This document shows, one piece after another, positions 45,212 through 58,380 of a stretch of 64,000 nt of DNA (position 1 is its first letter; each line of letters starts with the position of its first letter). This stretch comes from Knufia peltigerae (Eukaryota; Ascomycota; Eurotiomycetes; Chaetothyriales; Trichomeriaceae), in NCBI GenBank assembly GCA_030247855.1, contig JAPDRN010000100.1, positions 1 to 64,000 of the forward strand. The letters are read 5' to 3'. Made by a program: the position numbers and the translations under genes. The notes under the pieces are model-generated. The model was not told the origin of the DNA, did not search any database, and saw nothing but the letters and a program-made list of their open reading frames with translations.

Positions 45212-45854
45212 AGATTTGTAGTCAAGGGGTGTATAAATATCAATTGATTATCAATTAACATTACGGAGGTTTTCTTTTTTTTTTGTCAAATTTAACCTAC
45301 TAGCAGGCCCATGTCGTGTGTTGTGTGGTTTCGTACGTGTCAGGATATACGGATACCGAGATCTGAATATAATATTCCGAATTCCGACTACGATGAGCGG
45401 ACCGTCTACGTCCCATCGACACCGGGGTACGAGAACCAGAAACGCGTTTCTTTCTTTTGACTCGGGTACAAAAATAGTAAATCACGACCAAGATGAAGAC
45501 GTAGGTATATTCTTGTATTGTTGGTTTGTGTTTGAGTTTGTCGCATCCCATTCCACCACCATCGCGCGCAACGCGTCCCCTCGGGGGTCGCTGTCCATTA
45601 CCCTCGAAGGATCAAACACCCGACGCTACCCGATTCTTTCAAAAATACACTGAATTTCCGATGGGTTTGGGTCGTATTCATCGGCCTGAAATCCCACCAC
45701 GTACGACTTTGCTTGTTTCATTTTCCAACGGAGAAGGTCTTCTGATCTGTTTACTTTTTTTTGGGCACCAAACATTAAACGCGCGTAGCAATACGTGACA
45801 ACCGCCACCTCCCACAAACTCGAAAGTCCTTGAACCAGGGTACCAACCAAACCA
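45212..45854. other. Convergent intergenic region ERG1 / SHMT
   Basis: The two genes end toward each other. The region is A/T-rich near 45230-45300, as expected for 3' processing signals, and has no gene. Confidence 0.4.
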
Positions 45855-46256
45855 CTACTCCTTGATCCAAGGTTGAGCAAAGGTCCCGACCCAATCCTCG
45901 ACCTCTTGCCTCAGGGTCAAGATCTCCGGGACGTCGGTCCCGTCCTTGAGGTGGTCCAAGAAACTCTTGACGGCCCCCGGGTTCTTCTTCCCCGAGGCCT
46001 CGGCCTCGGCGCGGGCGGACCTGTCGACCTTGACGGCGATGCTGACGGCGCGGTCCACAATCTCGGCGACGCGAGTGAAGTCGTTGGGTTGGAAGCCGCG
46101 GGTCGTCATGGCCGGGGAACCCATCCTCAGGCCGCCCGGCTTCAGGGCCGACTTGTCGCCCGGGACCGTGTTCTTGTTGGAGGCGACGCCGCAGAGCTCC
46201 AGGACTCGCTCGACCCTGGCTCCGTCGATGCCTTTCGACTTGAGGTCGACCAACAC

Positions 46257-46287
<31 letters not shown>

Positions 46288-47691
46288 TTGTAACCCAGCC
46301 CGCCGGAGTACTCGGAGTTGCCCAGGCGATCGGCGAGGGCCTTGGCGTTGGCCAGCACGGTCTGTTGGTACTCCTTGAACGACGGGGACTGGGCCTGCTT
46401 GAGGGCCACGGCGAGGGCGGTGATGGTGTGGTTGTGGGGACCACCCTGGTGGCCCGGGAAGACGGACGCGTTGATCGGGTTCTCCAGGTCGTACATTTCC
46501 TTTTCACCCTTTTTGGTCGTGCGCCGGACCCCCTTCCTGTAGAAGATCATGGCCCCCCTGGGTCCGCGTAGTGACTTGTGGGTGGTGGTGGTCACGACGT
46601 CGGAGTAGGCAAACGGGCTGGGGATCACGTCGGCCGCCACCAAACCAGAAATGTGGGCCATGTCGGAGAGGAGGTAGGCACCTACGTCGTCGGCGATGGC
46701 CCGCATGCGTTCATAGTCGATCAGTCGGCTGTAGGCCGACGTGCCGGCCACGATGATCTTGGGTCGGTACAGGATCGCGTTCTCGTGGAGTCGCTGGTAG
46801 TCGATGAGGCCGGTGGATTCGTCAAGACGGTAAGGGAAGGTTTCAAAGTATTTGGAGATCATGGAGATTTTCTTGGTGGGCGTCTGATAACCGTGGGACA
46901 GGTGACCACCGTGGGGGAGGTCAAGACCCATGATCCTCTCGTGAGAGTTGAGGAGAGCAGAGTAGGCGTAGAGATTTGCTGGGCTTCCAGAGAGGGCTGG
47001 GGTTGAAGTCAGTCAGATGGAAGATGATGATGATGAAAGACAGGAAGGGAACTGAGAACGGTCAGTACGTACGTTGAACATTGACTCCCCATTGTTCAGG
47101 GTCTAGTCTGTACGTCTCGAGGGCTCTTTTCTGGCACAGACGCTCGGATTCATCAATGTGTTCGTTACCACCGTAGTATCGTGCTCCGGGGTAGCCCTCG
47201 GAATATTTGTCTGTCACATACTGATTAGACTTGTGTGAACTTGGTTGGAGGCAAACAGGAAGAAAGTTTCAACCCACTCTGCATCACACTTCCAAGAGCA
47301 TCCAGTACTGCTTGAGAGGTGAAGTTCTCGGACGGAATCAAGTTGATGAAGTGCTGTTGTCTTTTGATCTCCTAGGTATACAATGTCAGACCTGGCTGGA
47401 GTTATTGACGATGCGGGAGTAGCTAGACACGTACTCGTTGGAGGATCGCGTAGATCTCGGGATCGGCATCTTTGAGATGTTCACCCATCAACTGCTTGAG
47501 GATCAGTTCTATAAGACACTTGTTTCTTTTGGTTTCCGGATGATGACCTTGTTCTGTGCCTCACCATTGGTGGTGGTGGCTTTCAGAGGTGTCGTGGTAG
47601 ACAGACTCCTCACTCTGGCTCGGCATGACATGCATATCGAGGGTCGGGAAGCGGTGCCCCAGATTCGTCGTGATATCAGGGTTCGCGACAT
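45855..47691 (-). CDS. SHM1: Serine hydroxymethyltransferase, mitochondrial
   Basis: The PLP enzyme interconverts serine plus tetrahydrofolate with glycine plus 5,10-methylene-THF. Five exons, 47691-47565, 47508-47435, 47371-47278, 47210-47073 and 46996-45855, give 524 residues and all junctions restore the family sequence: KDADPEIYAILQR-EIKRQQ, SVMQ-NKYSEGYPGARYYGGNE, and VNVQ-PLSGSPANLYAYSALL. The PLP lysine is Lys285 in TTTTHKSLRGPRGAM. The first 43 residues (MSRTLISRRIWGTASRPS, then RVRSLSTTTP) are basic, hydroxylated and free of acids, a typical matrix-targeting presequence; this supports the mitochondrial isoform. The large last exon is very G/C-rich, with a false antisense open frame of 232 codons. 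Confidence 0.95.
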
Positions 47692-50600
47692 GGTGAAAAA
47701 TAACAGAGTAGCTGGATGAGTCCCGCGAGATCCAAGAGAAGAGATGTCGTTTGACCCCCAGATTTGAAGACGTGATGATTGATATATATGGGGTTTGCAG
47801 AGGGTCTCTTGGTATCGTCAGTTTTTCGTACATTGATTCATGGAACGAAGTCCAAGGCATGCGGAGTCAAGCCCGAAACAGCCCCCGAATGAGGCAGGTT
47901 TGGCGAATGGAACTTTTGCCCTTTTCCAGTCAAACAAATAATCTGGGCTCACACTTTCCGTTCCCTCTTCCTTTTTCCCTCACAACTAAATCCAAGATGA
48001 AGAGTACTTTTCTCGTCAGTCAACTGTTCTCGCGCTTCAGTCGTCTTCGACGCGCTGGAGGTCTGTGGGCGATGTTGATATGTCTCGGGTCCATTCACCA
48101 CCTTGAGGGACAATTTGAATAAGACTGATTGGACATGTTGTTACCTTTTGGTTGTCTTTTTTGTCTGAGTGAACACGCCGTGTCTAGAATGAAAATCATT
48201 TTTCACCCATACTATATCCATTTCGATCGAGGATGCTTCGGCAGTACGGAGTAGATGGGAGTGAGATGATGAACCTAAAACCACAAGACTATATCCTGAA
48301 GCTATTTTAATCCCGTGAAGATGGTTGATCAGATTGCCTGCTCTGCTATCTTTCAAAGATGAACCGTTTCGACACATGACTGGGGACCAAAGACGACAAC
48401 AACATTCATGCGCATGTGATTTGAATCTTGTACCGACTTGCTAGGACAATCTGAGAACAGAATAGTCACAGCACTATGTAAATGTTCTGGTGGAAGACTA
48501 GACATCATCACATATATCTCCAGGAAACTGCAGAAGGTCTCGGGCACAACGCAACACAGTAGGAGTAAGAAAGTAATGTCTATCAGAAAAGAACTAGGCT
48601 TCCTCCTCAGCCACAGTAAGACGCACTGGTCATGTGCGCAATGCTGCATGGGAACAACACTGTTCTGATGTAGGTCCATCTCCGCTGTAACCAAGAGTTC
48701 GAAGTTGTAGTTCCAACCGTGCTATAGCTCTATCCAGGATTGGGATGTGGCCAAAGTTTTCTCTCTTTGTCGTGCATGTATATTCTGTGTCCAATCACCG
48801 ATTCCGCATACTTCGAAAGTCATCGCCATGGACGTCCTGAGTGTAAGCTAGGGACATGGAAAGTCGTCAACCCAGTAGTAGCATATCACTCTGTTCCACG
48901 CGATCCTGCTTTATTGCTGGCTGACGTGATCATGATCAAGGATCCTGTCCAGGCAGTCTCTTCCGCACATGTACACCGACAGGTCTTATTCGAGACTGTC
49001 CACTTGCCCATTATCTCATTGCAACCTGGAATGAAGGATGGTGTACAGGTCGGTCTGCTGACCATGGCACTGCACGATCGGCGTTCGTGAGGGATAATTG
49101 CACATGGATGTTGATCATCCCGTCAGTCAATAGACTGCAAGAGGTGGATGGCAAAGACCAAGAATTTCCGTGGTTGTTTGGGGGTTTGAAAGGGTATAGT
49201 TCGTACTCGTAGAACCGGATGGAGGGAGCCTCAGTTCAGATCAAGTTCATTCTACCCATAGATTTATCGAGAAATGCGCCTTGAAACTTCGCTGTCGTCG
49301 GATTTGCACTGCTGTCCCAGTCAGGTGTACCAGTTTCAATCGCTCTCTGAGCGATATACGGCTGACAGGTTAGAATGTTAGATCCAAGGGTATCAGACTT
49401 GCAAGTGAACACAAACGGAGCTTGCATAAAGCCTGACCCGGTTCAATTGAATGACCCCGATCTCGAGAGCCTGTTTGCATATCAACGACAGTGTAAAATG
49501 GCAAGCCTACCGACAGTCAAGCCGTAGCCATGGCCGAGCTGATGTATCCTACAGCCATTCCGACCTCCCTCGTGGGATGTTACACAGCTGGAGTAGTTCA
49601 GGTGTCTTTCCATTTCGATTCAGGGAGTGGTTCGATCAGTAGTAACGATTCGTGATAAGTCGCGTCTCGAATAGATGCTCTGCATGAAGAGATGTTGCGG
49701 AGTGCACATTTCCTCCGTACTCGTACGCAATCCAGAGTCACAAGTCCACTGTCCTACCGACGAACACCGCATTCACTCGTTCGAATCCATCGCAGTGCAT
49801 CCAGAATTCAGGAGGAACGAAATGAGCTGATAATAATCAATCAAGCGCTGTGCAATCTTGGAGCGGCAGACTGTCCAATATCGCACGCTCCATCCAACCT
49901 GGTCTGTGGTTGATTTCTTGGAGATTCATGGGCAGATTGCGTGCTCCAGTCGAGTTGGGTCACGTGTCAGGGGTAAATCCTGCTCAACTCAGGCCTAGGC
50001 GAGCTATTCCCAGATCATCCACCATTTGTTACCGAAAGACCAAAAAAACTTGGTAGCTTTTCATTTCGCGATGTCTCAGACCCTGCTCTTGTAATTGAGC
50101 GAGTTCTATTTTTTCTTTAAGGGGGATCCGACTATCCTACAGTAGGTAAACTCACCGTTGACTCCCTGAGGTTTCAGGCTCTTTAGGCCTACTAGAGTCG
50201 CTAAGACTTTTGCCACACAAGGAGCGACGGAGGAACGCAGATTGCTATCTGGGTCCCGAAGTGTACCTTTGTCTGTTACTATGGGCTACGGAGTACAACG
50301 ATGTCAAGTAACGACCTTCCGGGTATTTGGTAAAGGGATACTCCGTAAGATGAGCAACCTGACGATAGGCGAAAATAACGTTCTTTCTGTGGTTCCCTGG
50401 CTACTCTCAATGGATCATGGTTTGTCTACTGTATTCTGGGTGAGACGATATGGAGCAGTTACGGAGTACCGTACATATGTGGTGAATGATGGCTCCCTCT
50501 CCTACGACTGTGGCGGGCGATTTAGTATCATCGTACGGAGTACTATGAGGATCTTCAACCAAACAACAAGCCGGCCATTCCTCCTGAGGCGTGATTACGG

Positions 50601-52760
50601 GGTACGTGATGCATCAACAAACATCAACATCAGTTTGTTTGTTGTGCTTGGTGATCAATGCGCAAGACTGGTCAACAATGGAGCTTTGGGCCTGGATCGT
50701 CGGGTCAAAGATTCTGGACAGCGTCATGCCGGACACCACCAACAGCAGCTATGTGGACGGGTCTGCCAACATTTGTTTGTAGGTATCCGTATCTGTTGCT
50801 GTGACGGTGTGTACGGAGTACTCGTACCATCCATACTTCGGATGGTAGATTGACAAACCTGCTCCTTTTCGCAACAGTAATTCGCCATCTCCCTGGATTC
50901 GCTTCCGTAAATATATGTATGTGCCCACAAGTGGTATCGATAGTAGTATGGAGTACTCGTATCCGTACACTAAAATATATATTGTAAATTGTGAGCTTTC
51001 TATTTTCAGGAGACCACATGGAAGGTTGGAGCGAGTCATGGCTGCATTTGAAGAGATGATTAGTTATGCCACCATCAGACTTTTTTAGTCGTAATCATCC
51101 TGTTTGCGATGATCCTCCAGAAATGCCAGTCGACGCCTCTACAGTAACTTCCTAGATCAGTAAAGAGAGGCGGATGACGAGGTCCCGCACCGAGCTACTC
51201 GTACTGTATTGGCGTGCTCCGGATTGTAGGGGGCATGGATTGACGAATCTCTCAGCTCGCCTGATGCGAATCTGGAAGCTCAAAGACCAACTGATAGTCC
51301 TAACGTTGCCCGTTGTCGGCAGGATCTGCATGGACGCTGTTCATGCTCGAGCTTCCACTATGGCGAAAGTCTAGATGACCATGACGAGATGTTCCGTGTG
51401 CGTGTAGGGATCATCTGATAAACATTCCACTGCGCCTCCCTGGTGCGATCCGCTGCCAGGATTCTGTGCCTGGACGGCGAAGCTTTGGAGGAGGAAGCGC
51501 CCACTGGGGGCCATAACCACATGGAAGCAATTGGACATCCTGGCGCCAGAGAAGATTTGCTGAGGTCCTGTTTGAGTGAGAAGAGTCTGGAGAAATTGCA
51601 TGGGGACAAGGATGAGAGAAGGTTGCAGGGTGGACGAGGCTAGAGAGTCCAGGGAGCCTCGTGATTTGTCCGCTCCGGCACCGTCTTGGCAATCAATCTC
51701 CGAAACGCGAGCAAAGTAACCACTCTAACCGTCTTTTCCAATTGCCATCGCCTACGAGGTACCAACAACTTGCGCCGACTCTGTTGGGTCCTGACAAGCT
51801 TTGCGTCGGTGCACACGGTCTGTTTGTTTGCATCTTGGACGTGGAGTCTGCACCGGTACCTCGGACACCACCCAACGCAACGTAGACGAAACATGAAATC
51901 AGGCGATGCGATGCGACCAGTGGCACTTGTCCTTCCCCTGGTACCAGCGGTGGAGAGGCACAGGAGCTAACCCATCGCGTTACGGCACAGCTAATTGGGT
52001 TCACTTTGCGCGCGGAACAAGAGAAAGCTACACTACAGGACGAGTACACCGTTGGAAGCGGTGGGTTACACACAAGCGAGAACAGGCACGACTCTAGGTA
52101 GCAATTCGCCTCTTTGGGCCAGAACGCCATCGGAAAGCAGGTACCGAGGGACTCAGCTCCAGCATTGATTGCAGACAGCTATCACAGAGCCAAATTGCCA
52201 TCTGAGCGTCGAAGGATAAACAATCATATCGTCATATCGACTTTCATGTTATACTGTCAACAAAGGCGAGGGTCAACAAAGTGACAGGCTTCATCAGCAG
52301 TGGCCCGCGATGAGATGACAACGACAGCCGGCGAGCAGGCCAGGGGCAGCTCTGATGGGTCGGTGTTTCTGGTTAAAAACCACTTATTTCGTCGCACCAC
52401 CCAATGACTAGGCCGGTCGGCTGATGAGGCTGCATCGGTGGATCGCGCTATACGACGCTACCCCTGACAGGGCCACAGCTGCCGAAATGCTTCCATCTCC
52501 CGCTCCACCAACGCCCAAACACCATCAACGCTAGAGGGCCACTCTAATTTCCAACACCTCATATATCAAGGCCGCATGCTCGCCATGGTCTCGTCCTTTT
52601 TTCATTCTGCATCCTTCAGATCGAACTCCAACTTCCAGTCGCTCGCTAGCAACTCAAACAACTCAGGTCTTCGTACCACGACACTCGTTTCAAACTTCAA
52701 ATCCAATCCCCGCAAATCTACCAGTTTTCTAATTCAGAAACTACTACTCCAACCATCAAA
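47692..52760. other. Gene-poor block, possible coding scraps
   Basis: I find no gene I can defend in 5 kb. The left end is the SHMT promoter. Short stretches at 49236-49427 (minus) and 50660-50782 (plus) read like real protein for 40-60 residues but have no start, partner exon or recognisable family. Four perfect TACGGAGTAC elements lie in 50287-50821, and a nine-base copy at 48245. The right end has ATATATCAAG at 52561, a possible TATA element for the wall-protein gene. Confidence 0.4.
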
Positions 52761-53512
52761 ATGAAGTACACCGCTACCCTCGCTGCCGTCGCGGCTTTCG
52801 CTGTCTCAGCCAACGCTGGTGTCGTTGCCACCACCACCACCGTGAACGCGTGGGAAGACTGGACCTCGACCACCACCACCACCACCAAGACTACGACCAC
52901 CGTCCCGGTCAAGCCTGCTACCACCACCACCGTGAACGCGTGGGAAGACTGGACCTCCACCACTACCACCACCACCCCCGTTAAGCCGGCCACCACCACC
53001 AGCGCCGAGGGTGTCTGGGGTGACTGGACCACCACCTCAGTTCCTGCCAGCTGGACCACCGCTGTTGTCTCAACCATCACCACGTATGTGCCAGGCCCAA
53101 CCAACATTGTCCATGCCGGCAAGACCTACTCTTGCACTGGCGCAACCACCCTGACCATCACTGATTGCCCCTGCACCATCTCCGTCCCCGTCTGGACCAA
53201 GACCGCCACCTCTTGCAGGTGAGATTTTCCTATGTTTCATTATCTTCTCAGACCAAGTTATACTAACTCTTCTTTTGTAACAGCACCCCTGCTGCGGCTG
53301 TCACCACCTGGACCAAGCCTGCCGGTGAGGCCTCGTGGTCCAAGCCAGTTGCTCCTGCTGAGACCAGCACCGCCCCTGTTGCCCCAGTCTGGACCTACGC
53401 TCCATCATCCGCCAACCCAGTTGCCCCAGCCACCTACACTGGTGCTGCCAACGCCCTCAACGTTGGTGCTGGTCTTGCTGGTGTCGGTGCCATCGCCGCT
53501 TTCCTCCTGTAA
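52761..53512 (+). CDS. GPI-anchored Thr-rich cell-wall protein
   Basis: Exons 52761-53218 and 53284-53512 give 228 residues. A signal peptide is clear (MKYTATLAAVAAFAVSANA, cleavage after about residue 19). The mature part starts with two near-identical 30-residue repeats built around VNAWEDWTSTTTTTT, then a degenerate third (GVWGDWTTTS), all Thr-rich and likely O-mannosylated. A small cysteine-containing module (AGKTYSCTGATTLTITDCPC, with a last Cys at the splice junction) follows, then a Pro/Ala/Ser region. The end GAANALNVGAGLAGVGAIAAFLL is a standard GPI-attachment signal. No enzyme domain is present; a structural or adhesive role at the wall is inferred. It is probably variable between strains because of the repeats. 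Confidence 0.85.
52830..52957 (+). repeat. Two in-frame coding repeats, 90-nt period
   Basis: A 38-base segment at 52830-52867 is repeated without a mismatch at 52920-52957. It encodes the TTTVNAWEDWTS unit of the wall protein. The exact identity points to recent duplication or gene conversion. Confidence 0.9.
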
Positions 53513-55193
53513 ATGGTGGATTGCTAGAGGTTCTCGGCATGAGCTGGTCGCTCGCGTCCAGTCTCTAGTCGGGAGCTCCTGCATTTGCTTCTTCAACGTT
53601 TTCTGAGCCCCGAGAGCAACGATACGGTTGGGCGCTTCTGATCGCAGCACGCGACATTTCAGACGGCATGTTTTATGGTGGGACATGACGACTTCATTTG
53701 ACAAGTTTGTTTGCATGCTTCAGCCGGCGCAACTTTTAGATGACCGATCTTCACTTTTGTCGTTGTTGGATTATGGCAGACCCTTCCTGTACCTTCACCG
53801 GTATAGAAGGGTCTTCATGACAGATTCTTCGGGTTTTGGTATTATCTTAATGAATGGAAATCTTTTTGAGGCTATCTAGCATTGTACGCGAGTTCTTGGG
53901 ATCCAAAAGAAATGTGAATCTTTGTGCATACCACTGAAATCGTCAATATCTTGTTTCCTTTGCAGTCTTTGTACTTAGAAACACATTATCTTAGGACTCC
54001 GAGAATCAGTATACAATTGATTTTTCCCTCTACTATGAGCCGCATGTTCATGTCTACCACATGTTTGTGTACATGGTCAAAGCTTAGCGAGAGCTATTTT
54101 CCGTGACAGTTCATCGGCAGCTTGTCGTGATGAATGACAGGTGGATTTGGTAAACAGTAGATTCAATTCAATTTCGACCTCGAAGCACGGAACACAAACA
54201 TTGATGCAGTGTGAGATTACTTCCTACGGGTACGTGTCTATGTGAGTTTTCCTCGTCGCGTCAGCATTCATGGACTTGGCTGTGGGAGGGAGTGAGAACG
54301 CGTCTTCCTACAAAGTACTCCGTACTGGGTACCATCAACGACAACTCTCGGCATTCGTTCGGGGGTTCTTCAGGGCATCTCTGCTCCGATAAATTCGCCC
54401 AGTGTGCCCCGGGATCCTCCCATTGGCCCAATGGCTTCCGTCCCCGACCATCTCCTTCTGGCGGGGGAATTGTGTTGGGGCCTCCATTCTTTGGCACCGA
54501 CTTCATCCTCATTACTCGTACAACAACCAGTGTAGAATCGCCAATCTCGCCTATTATATCTACTTGTACGCTCTCATGCCCCGATGCCTGGCTGAAACAT
54601 ACTCCCCTGCCCACTGCAAACCTCCGAACCTTCACCGTAAACTCCTGGATCGGATTTTGCCAGCGAGACTTCAACCAACCAAACAAGCAGCTGAATACAT
54701 AGGTGAATAGGAGATGCCTCGGTCGAAATCCGCGACTCGGCTCTCCACAACGTGTGGTATGATTCGACTCCCGCTGGACCGACCTCCGTCATAGTCTCCC
54801 TTACCCCATACTCTCGGTGGTCGTTATGTTCCCTGTCCATTTCCCAAATCCCTACATCTATGCAAGAACATAATCCAGAAACTGCCTGACGAAGCAATAT
54901 CGGAGGGGAAGATGGCATAGCATGTGCGCAAGTGTATGACTGTTGTTCCTCCCCTACATATGAGGCGGGTATAAGTGCTTCTCTTGTGCCACTTTATCCC
55001 TCAGCCAAAATTCCATCGTTCTACCTCCGCATACGAGAAAGTAATATACACCCCCTTACTGGAGCTTGACGGATCTTAAGCTCGCCTCAATTGCTTTCGC
55101 TTCGCATATACGGCAAGCCTGCCACATAGGCTTCGCACTGTCACTTCTATATTCTGATTTCTAGAGACCACCTCCTCCTAACCTCCTGCCGTC
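53513..55193. other. Intergenic, upstream of acyl-CoA synthetase
   Basis: No defensible gene is seen in 1.7 kb. One perfect GTACTCCGTA element lies at 54315-54324. GGGTATAAGTGC near 54968 is a possible TATA element, about 220 bases before the synthetase start, with a pyrimidine-rich leader after it. Confidence 0.4.
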
Positions 55194-57374
55194 ATGTCTC
55201 CCAACAATACCATCCAAGACGCCGTACAGCATGCCTCTCTCTCCAACCCAGAACAATTCTGGGACAAGCACGCCAAAGAACTATACTGGCACAAGCCATA
55301 CTCGTCCGTCCTGAAACGACAGAACAAGACACTAGAGGATGGCACGTCACATCCACACTGGTCATGGTTCCCGGACGGTGAGCTCAACACCACCTACAAC
55401 TGTGTCGACCGACACGTCCAGGCCGGCAACGGCGACAAGCTGGCCATGGCCTGGGACAGTCCGGTGAGCGGATGCAAGGAGAGATACACATACTCGGCCC
55501 TGCTCGAAGAGGTGGAGACACTGGCGGGCGTCCTGCGCGAAGAAGGCGTGAAGAAGGGTGACGTCGTCCTGATATACATGCCCATGATCCCTCCTGCCAT
55601 CTTTGGCATGCTCGCCGCTGCCCGCCTGGGGGCTATGCACGCCGTCGTGTTTGGTGGTTTCGCCGCAAACAGTCTGGCACAGCGCATCGAAGCCGCGAAA
55701 CCAAAACTCATCCTCACGGCGAGTTGCGGGATCGAAGGGTCAAAGGGCCCCCTCGACTATCGACCCTTTGTCGAGGGCGCCATCGAACAGAGCAGTTGGA
55801 AACCGAGCAAGACGCTCATCTGGCAGCGCGACGTCAAGCGCTGGGACAAGGTCCGAAAGGACGCCGGTCAACGCAACTGGCAGCGCCTCGTCAAGAGCGC
55901 GAGGAACCGAGGGGTGAAGGCCGAAGCGGTGCCCGTCAAGAGCACCGATGGCTTGTACATCATCTACACCAGTGGCACCACGGGTCTCCCCAAGGGGGTT
56001 CTGCGCGAGGCGGGCGGGCACGCCGTCGGACTGAACCTGAGCATCAAGTACCTGTTCGACGTCAAGGGACCCGGGGACGTCATCTTCACGGGCAGCGACA
56101 TCGGTTGGGTGGTGGGGCATTCCTACATTGTCTACGCGCCGTTGTTGGCCGGTGCGACGACGGTTCTGTACGAGGGCAAACCCATCGGCACCCCCGACGC
56201 GGGCGCCTTCTGGCGTCTGGTGGACGAGTACAAGGTCACCACGCTCTTCACGGCGCCCACGGCGCTCAGGGCGATCCGGAAGGAAGACCCCGACGACAAG
56301 GCCTTCAAGAGGTACGGCGAAGCGGGGCAACTGAGGCACCTGCGCGGCCTGTTCCTCGCGGGCGAGCGGTCGGAACCCTCCATCATCACCCACTACCAGG
56401 ACTTGCTCAGTGAGTACGCCGCGCCCGACGCCCGGGTAATCGACCACTGGTGGTCCAGCGAGTCGGGCAGCCCCATGACCGGTCTCGCTCTTCGGCCCGC
56501 CATAGGGCACGACCACCACAGTCGTGAGAGTCACAAGGCCTTGGCCATCAAGCCCGGCAGCGCGGGTAAACCGATGCCCGGGTTCGACGTTCGCATTGTG
56601 GACGACGAAGGTAAAGAAGTTGCCGAGGGAAACATGGGGAACATTGTCCTCGGGGTACCCTTGGCCCCCACGGGCTTCACCACCTTGTTCAACGACGATC
56701 CTCGCTTCTATCGAGGATACCTCAAACGATTCGATGGGAAATGGGTCGACACGGGCGACGCAGGAATGATTGATCAAGATGGTTATGTTCATGTCATGAG
56801 TCGAAGTGACGATATCATCAACGTTGCTGCTCATAGATTCAGTACAGGTGTGTTTTTGGAATCCTCTCTCCCTCTCCTCCTCATTGGTGCGGTAGTCTCG
56901 TTTTGTCGTGGCTAACAATGTGTCATCTCTTCAGGAGCCATCGAACAAGCAATAACATCCCACCCGTCCGTGGCCGAGGCATGCGTCGTGGGTATCCCCG
57001 ACGCCCTGAAGGGTCACATGCCTTTTGCGTTCGTGGTCCCTTCGGAGTCCACGCCGTCCGACCTACCCGCCACGCCAACCAAGGAGTACTTTGCCAGCAT
57101 CAACAATATTGTCCGGTCAAATATTGGAAACATCGCTTCGCTGGGTGGCATCGTCCAGGGTAAAGGCATCATCCCCAAGACTCGTTCCGGCAAGACACTA
57201 CGAAGGGTGTTGAGGGAACTCGTCGAGAACGCGGCCGAAGGGAAATTCGACAAGGAGGTCAACGTCCCAGCCACGGTCGAAGACAAGGAGGTGGTCGAGG
57301 TCGCCAGGGCCAAAATCAAGGAGTGGTTCGAGGCCAGGGCTAGAGCTCAAGGGACGACAAAGGCGAAATTGTAA
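55194..57374 (+). CDS. Acyl-CoA synthetase, ACSS3/PrpE (propionyl-CoA) type
   Basis: This AMP-forming synthetase activates short-chain acids such as propionate or acetate. Exons 55194-56847 and 56935-57374 give 697 residues. The N-terminal ACS domain has NPEQFWDKHAKELYWHKP, the AMP motif is IIYTSGTTGLPKGV, and the ACSS3/PrpE-type block reads SDIGWVVGHSYIVYAPLLAGAT. WWSSESGSPM, DTGDAG and RSDDIINVAAHRFSTGAIE follow, the last created by splicing. The catalytic lysine is Lys638 in PKTRSGKTLRR. The length and these motifs fit the ACSS3/PrpE branch better than the classical acetyl-CoA synthetase (FacA). No peroxisomal SKL end is present (it ends AKL, which is a weak PTS1-like tripeptide). An antisense open frame of 392 codons is a G/C artefact. 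Confidence 0.9.
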
Positions 57375-58349
57375 AGAAGTTTGGGTTCATCTTTTCTCTT
57401 TTTTGGGTTCACTAGCCCACCCCAGCCAGTTTGGTTTTTATGACATGATCAACTTGGAAGATCAGCAGTATATACCATGCTCTACGATACCCAATACCTT
57501 ACAAGGTCATTGGTTATGTCTGAGAGACAGAAGGAGAGAGAGAGAAGGAAATTTGTAAAAGCAAGAGTAAGAGGAAATTTCTGGGAAATTCGTCGAGCCC
57601 GCAAATCATGCATCGAATTCAATGAGGATAACCTTGTAACGTCCTGATCTCTTCACGACGTGTCATACTCTAGGTACTATTACTGTACGCGTTCTGAATT
57701 GAAGTGGGCGTCACGGCTCATTGCTCGTTGTTTATTGTCCTGACGAACATGAGGTAATTTTACGCCCCATGTGCATTTTGTTTTTTGGAAAAATATCAAG
57801 TCCGAATTCGTCGACGTGTTGTGTTCCATTCACCCGGTGGTCAGGGATGGAACAGAACAGTAAATTGATATCAGCTCTTGATCATCCAGACGCCAGTAGA
57901 ATGTCCGTTGATCGATACTCGTACATCTTGTTGACTCGTTGAACAGAGGAATGGTTAATGGTTTATAAAAATAAAAAAAAGTATGTTTGTCGTCGGTGTG
58001 GGTTGTGGTTGAGTGAGAGAGAGAGATTCACCGAATATTTTTATTCGTTTTCCCCGAACGAATACAAAAAAGGAAATTCCATTTCCGGCAATTTTGGTTG
58101 TCGTCCGACACCACCAACGACAACGACGCGTTTTCTGGTTTCTGTTGTTCACGACACGAAATATAAAACAATCAAGTCCAAATCTCAAATCAAAATTCAC
58201 ATTCGCAAACAAGACTTCTTCACCAAAGGTCTACCTCGACTCATGTTTGCTATCGACGACGTACCAATCAACATCTTGTCCGATTCTCTACTCCACACGG
58301 TTTCTTCATACGAGGTTGTTTTTCAGGTCCTGCAAGCAAGATGACGCGA

Positions 58350-58380
<31 letters not shown>

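Noticed and set aside
48740..49090. 116-codon plus-strand frame
   Set aside because: It begins at TTG, and I see no family motif or splice partner.
50242..50853. 203-codon plus-strand open frame in the gene-poor block
   Set aside because: It starts at TTG, crosses four TACGGAGTAC elements and shows no family resemblance except a short protein-like end, which is recorded separately.
54261..54686. 141-codon minus-strand frame upstream of the synthetase
   Set aside because: It has no recognisable domain and overlaps the presumed promoter region with the TACGGAGTAC element.
55740..56918. 392-codon open frame antisense to the acyl-CoA synthetase
   Set aside because: It mirrors the G/C-ending codons of the real gene, has no domain and does not begin at an ATG with context. 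Similar antisense frames at 8446-9195, 45873-46571 and 58670-59401 are rejected for the same reason.
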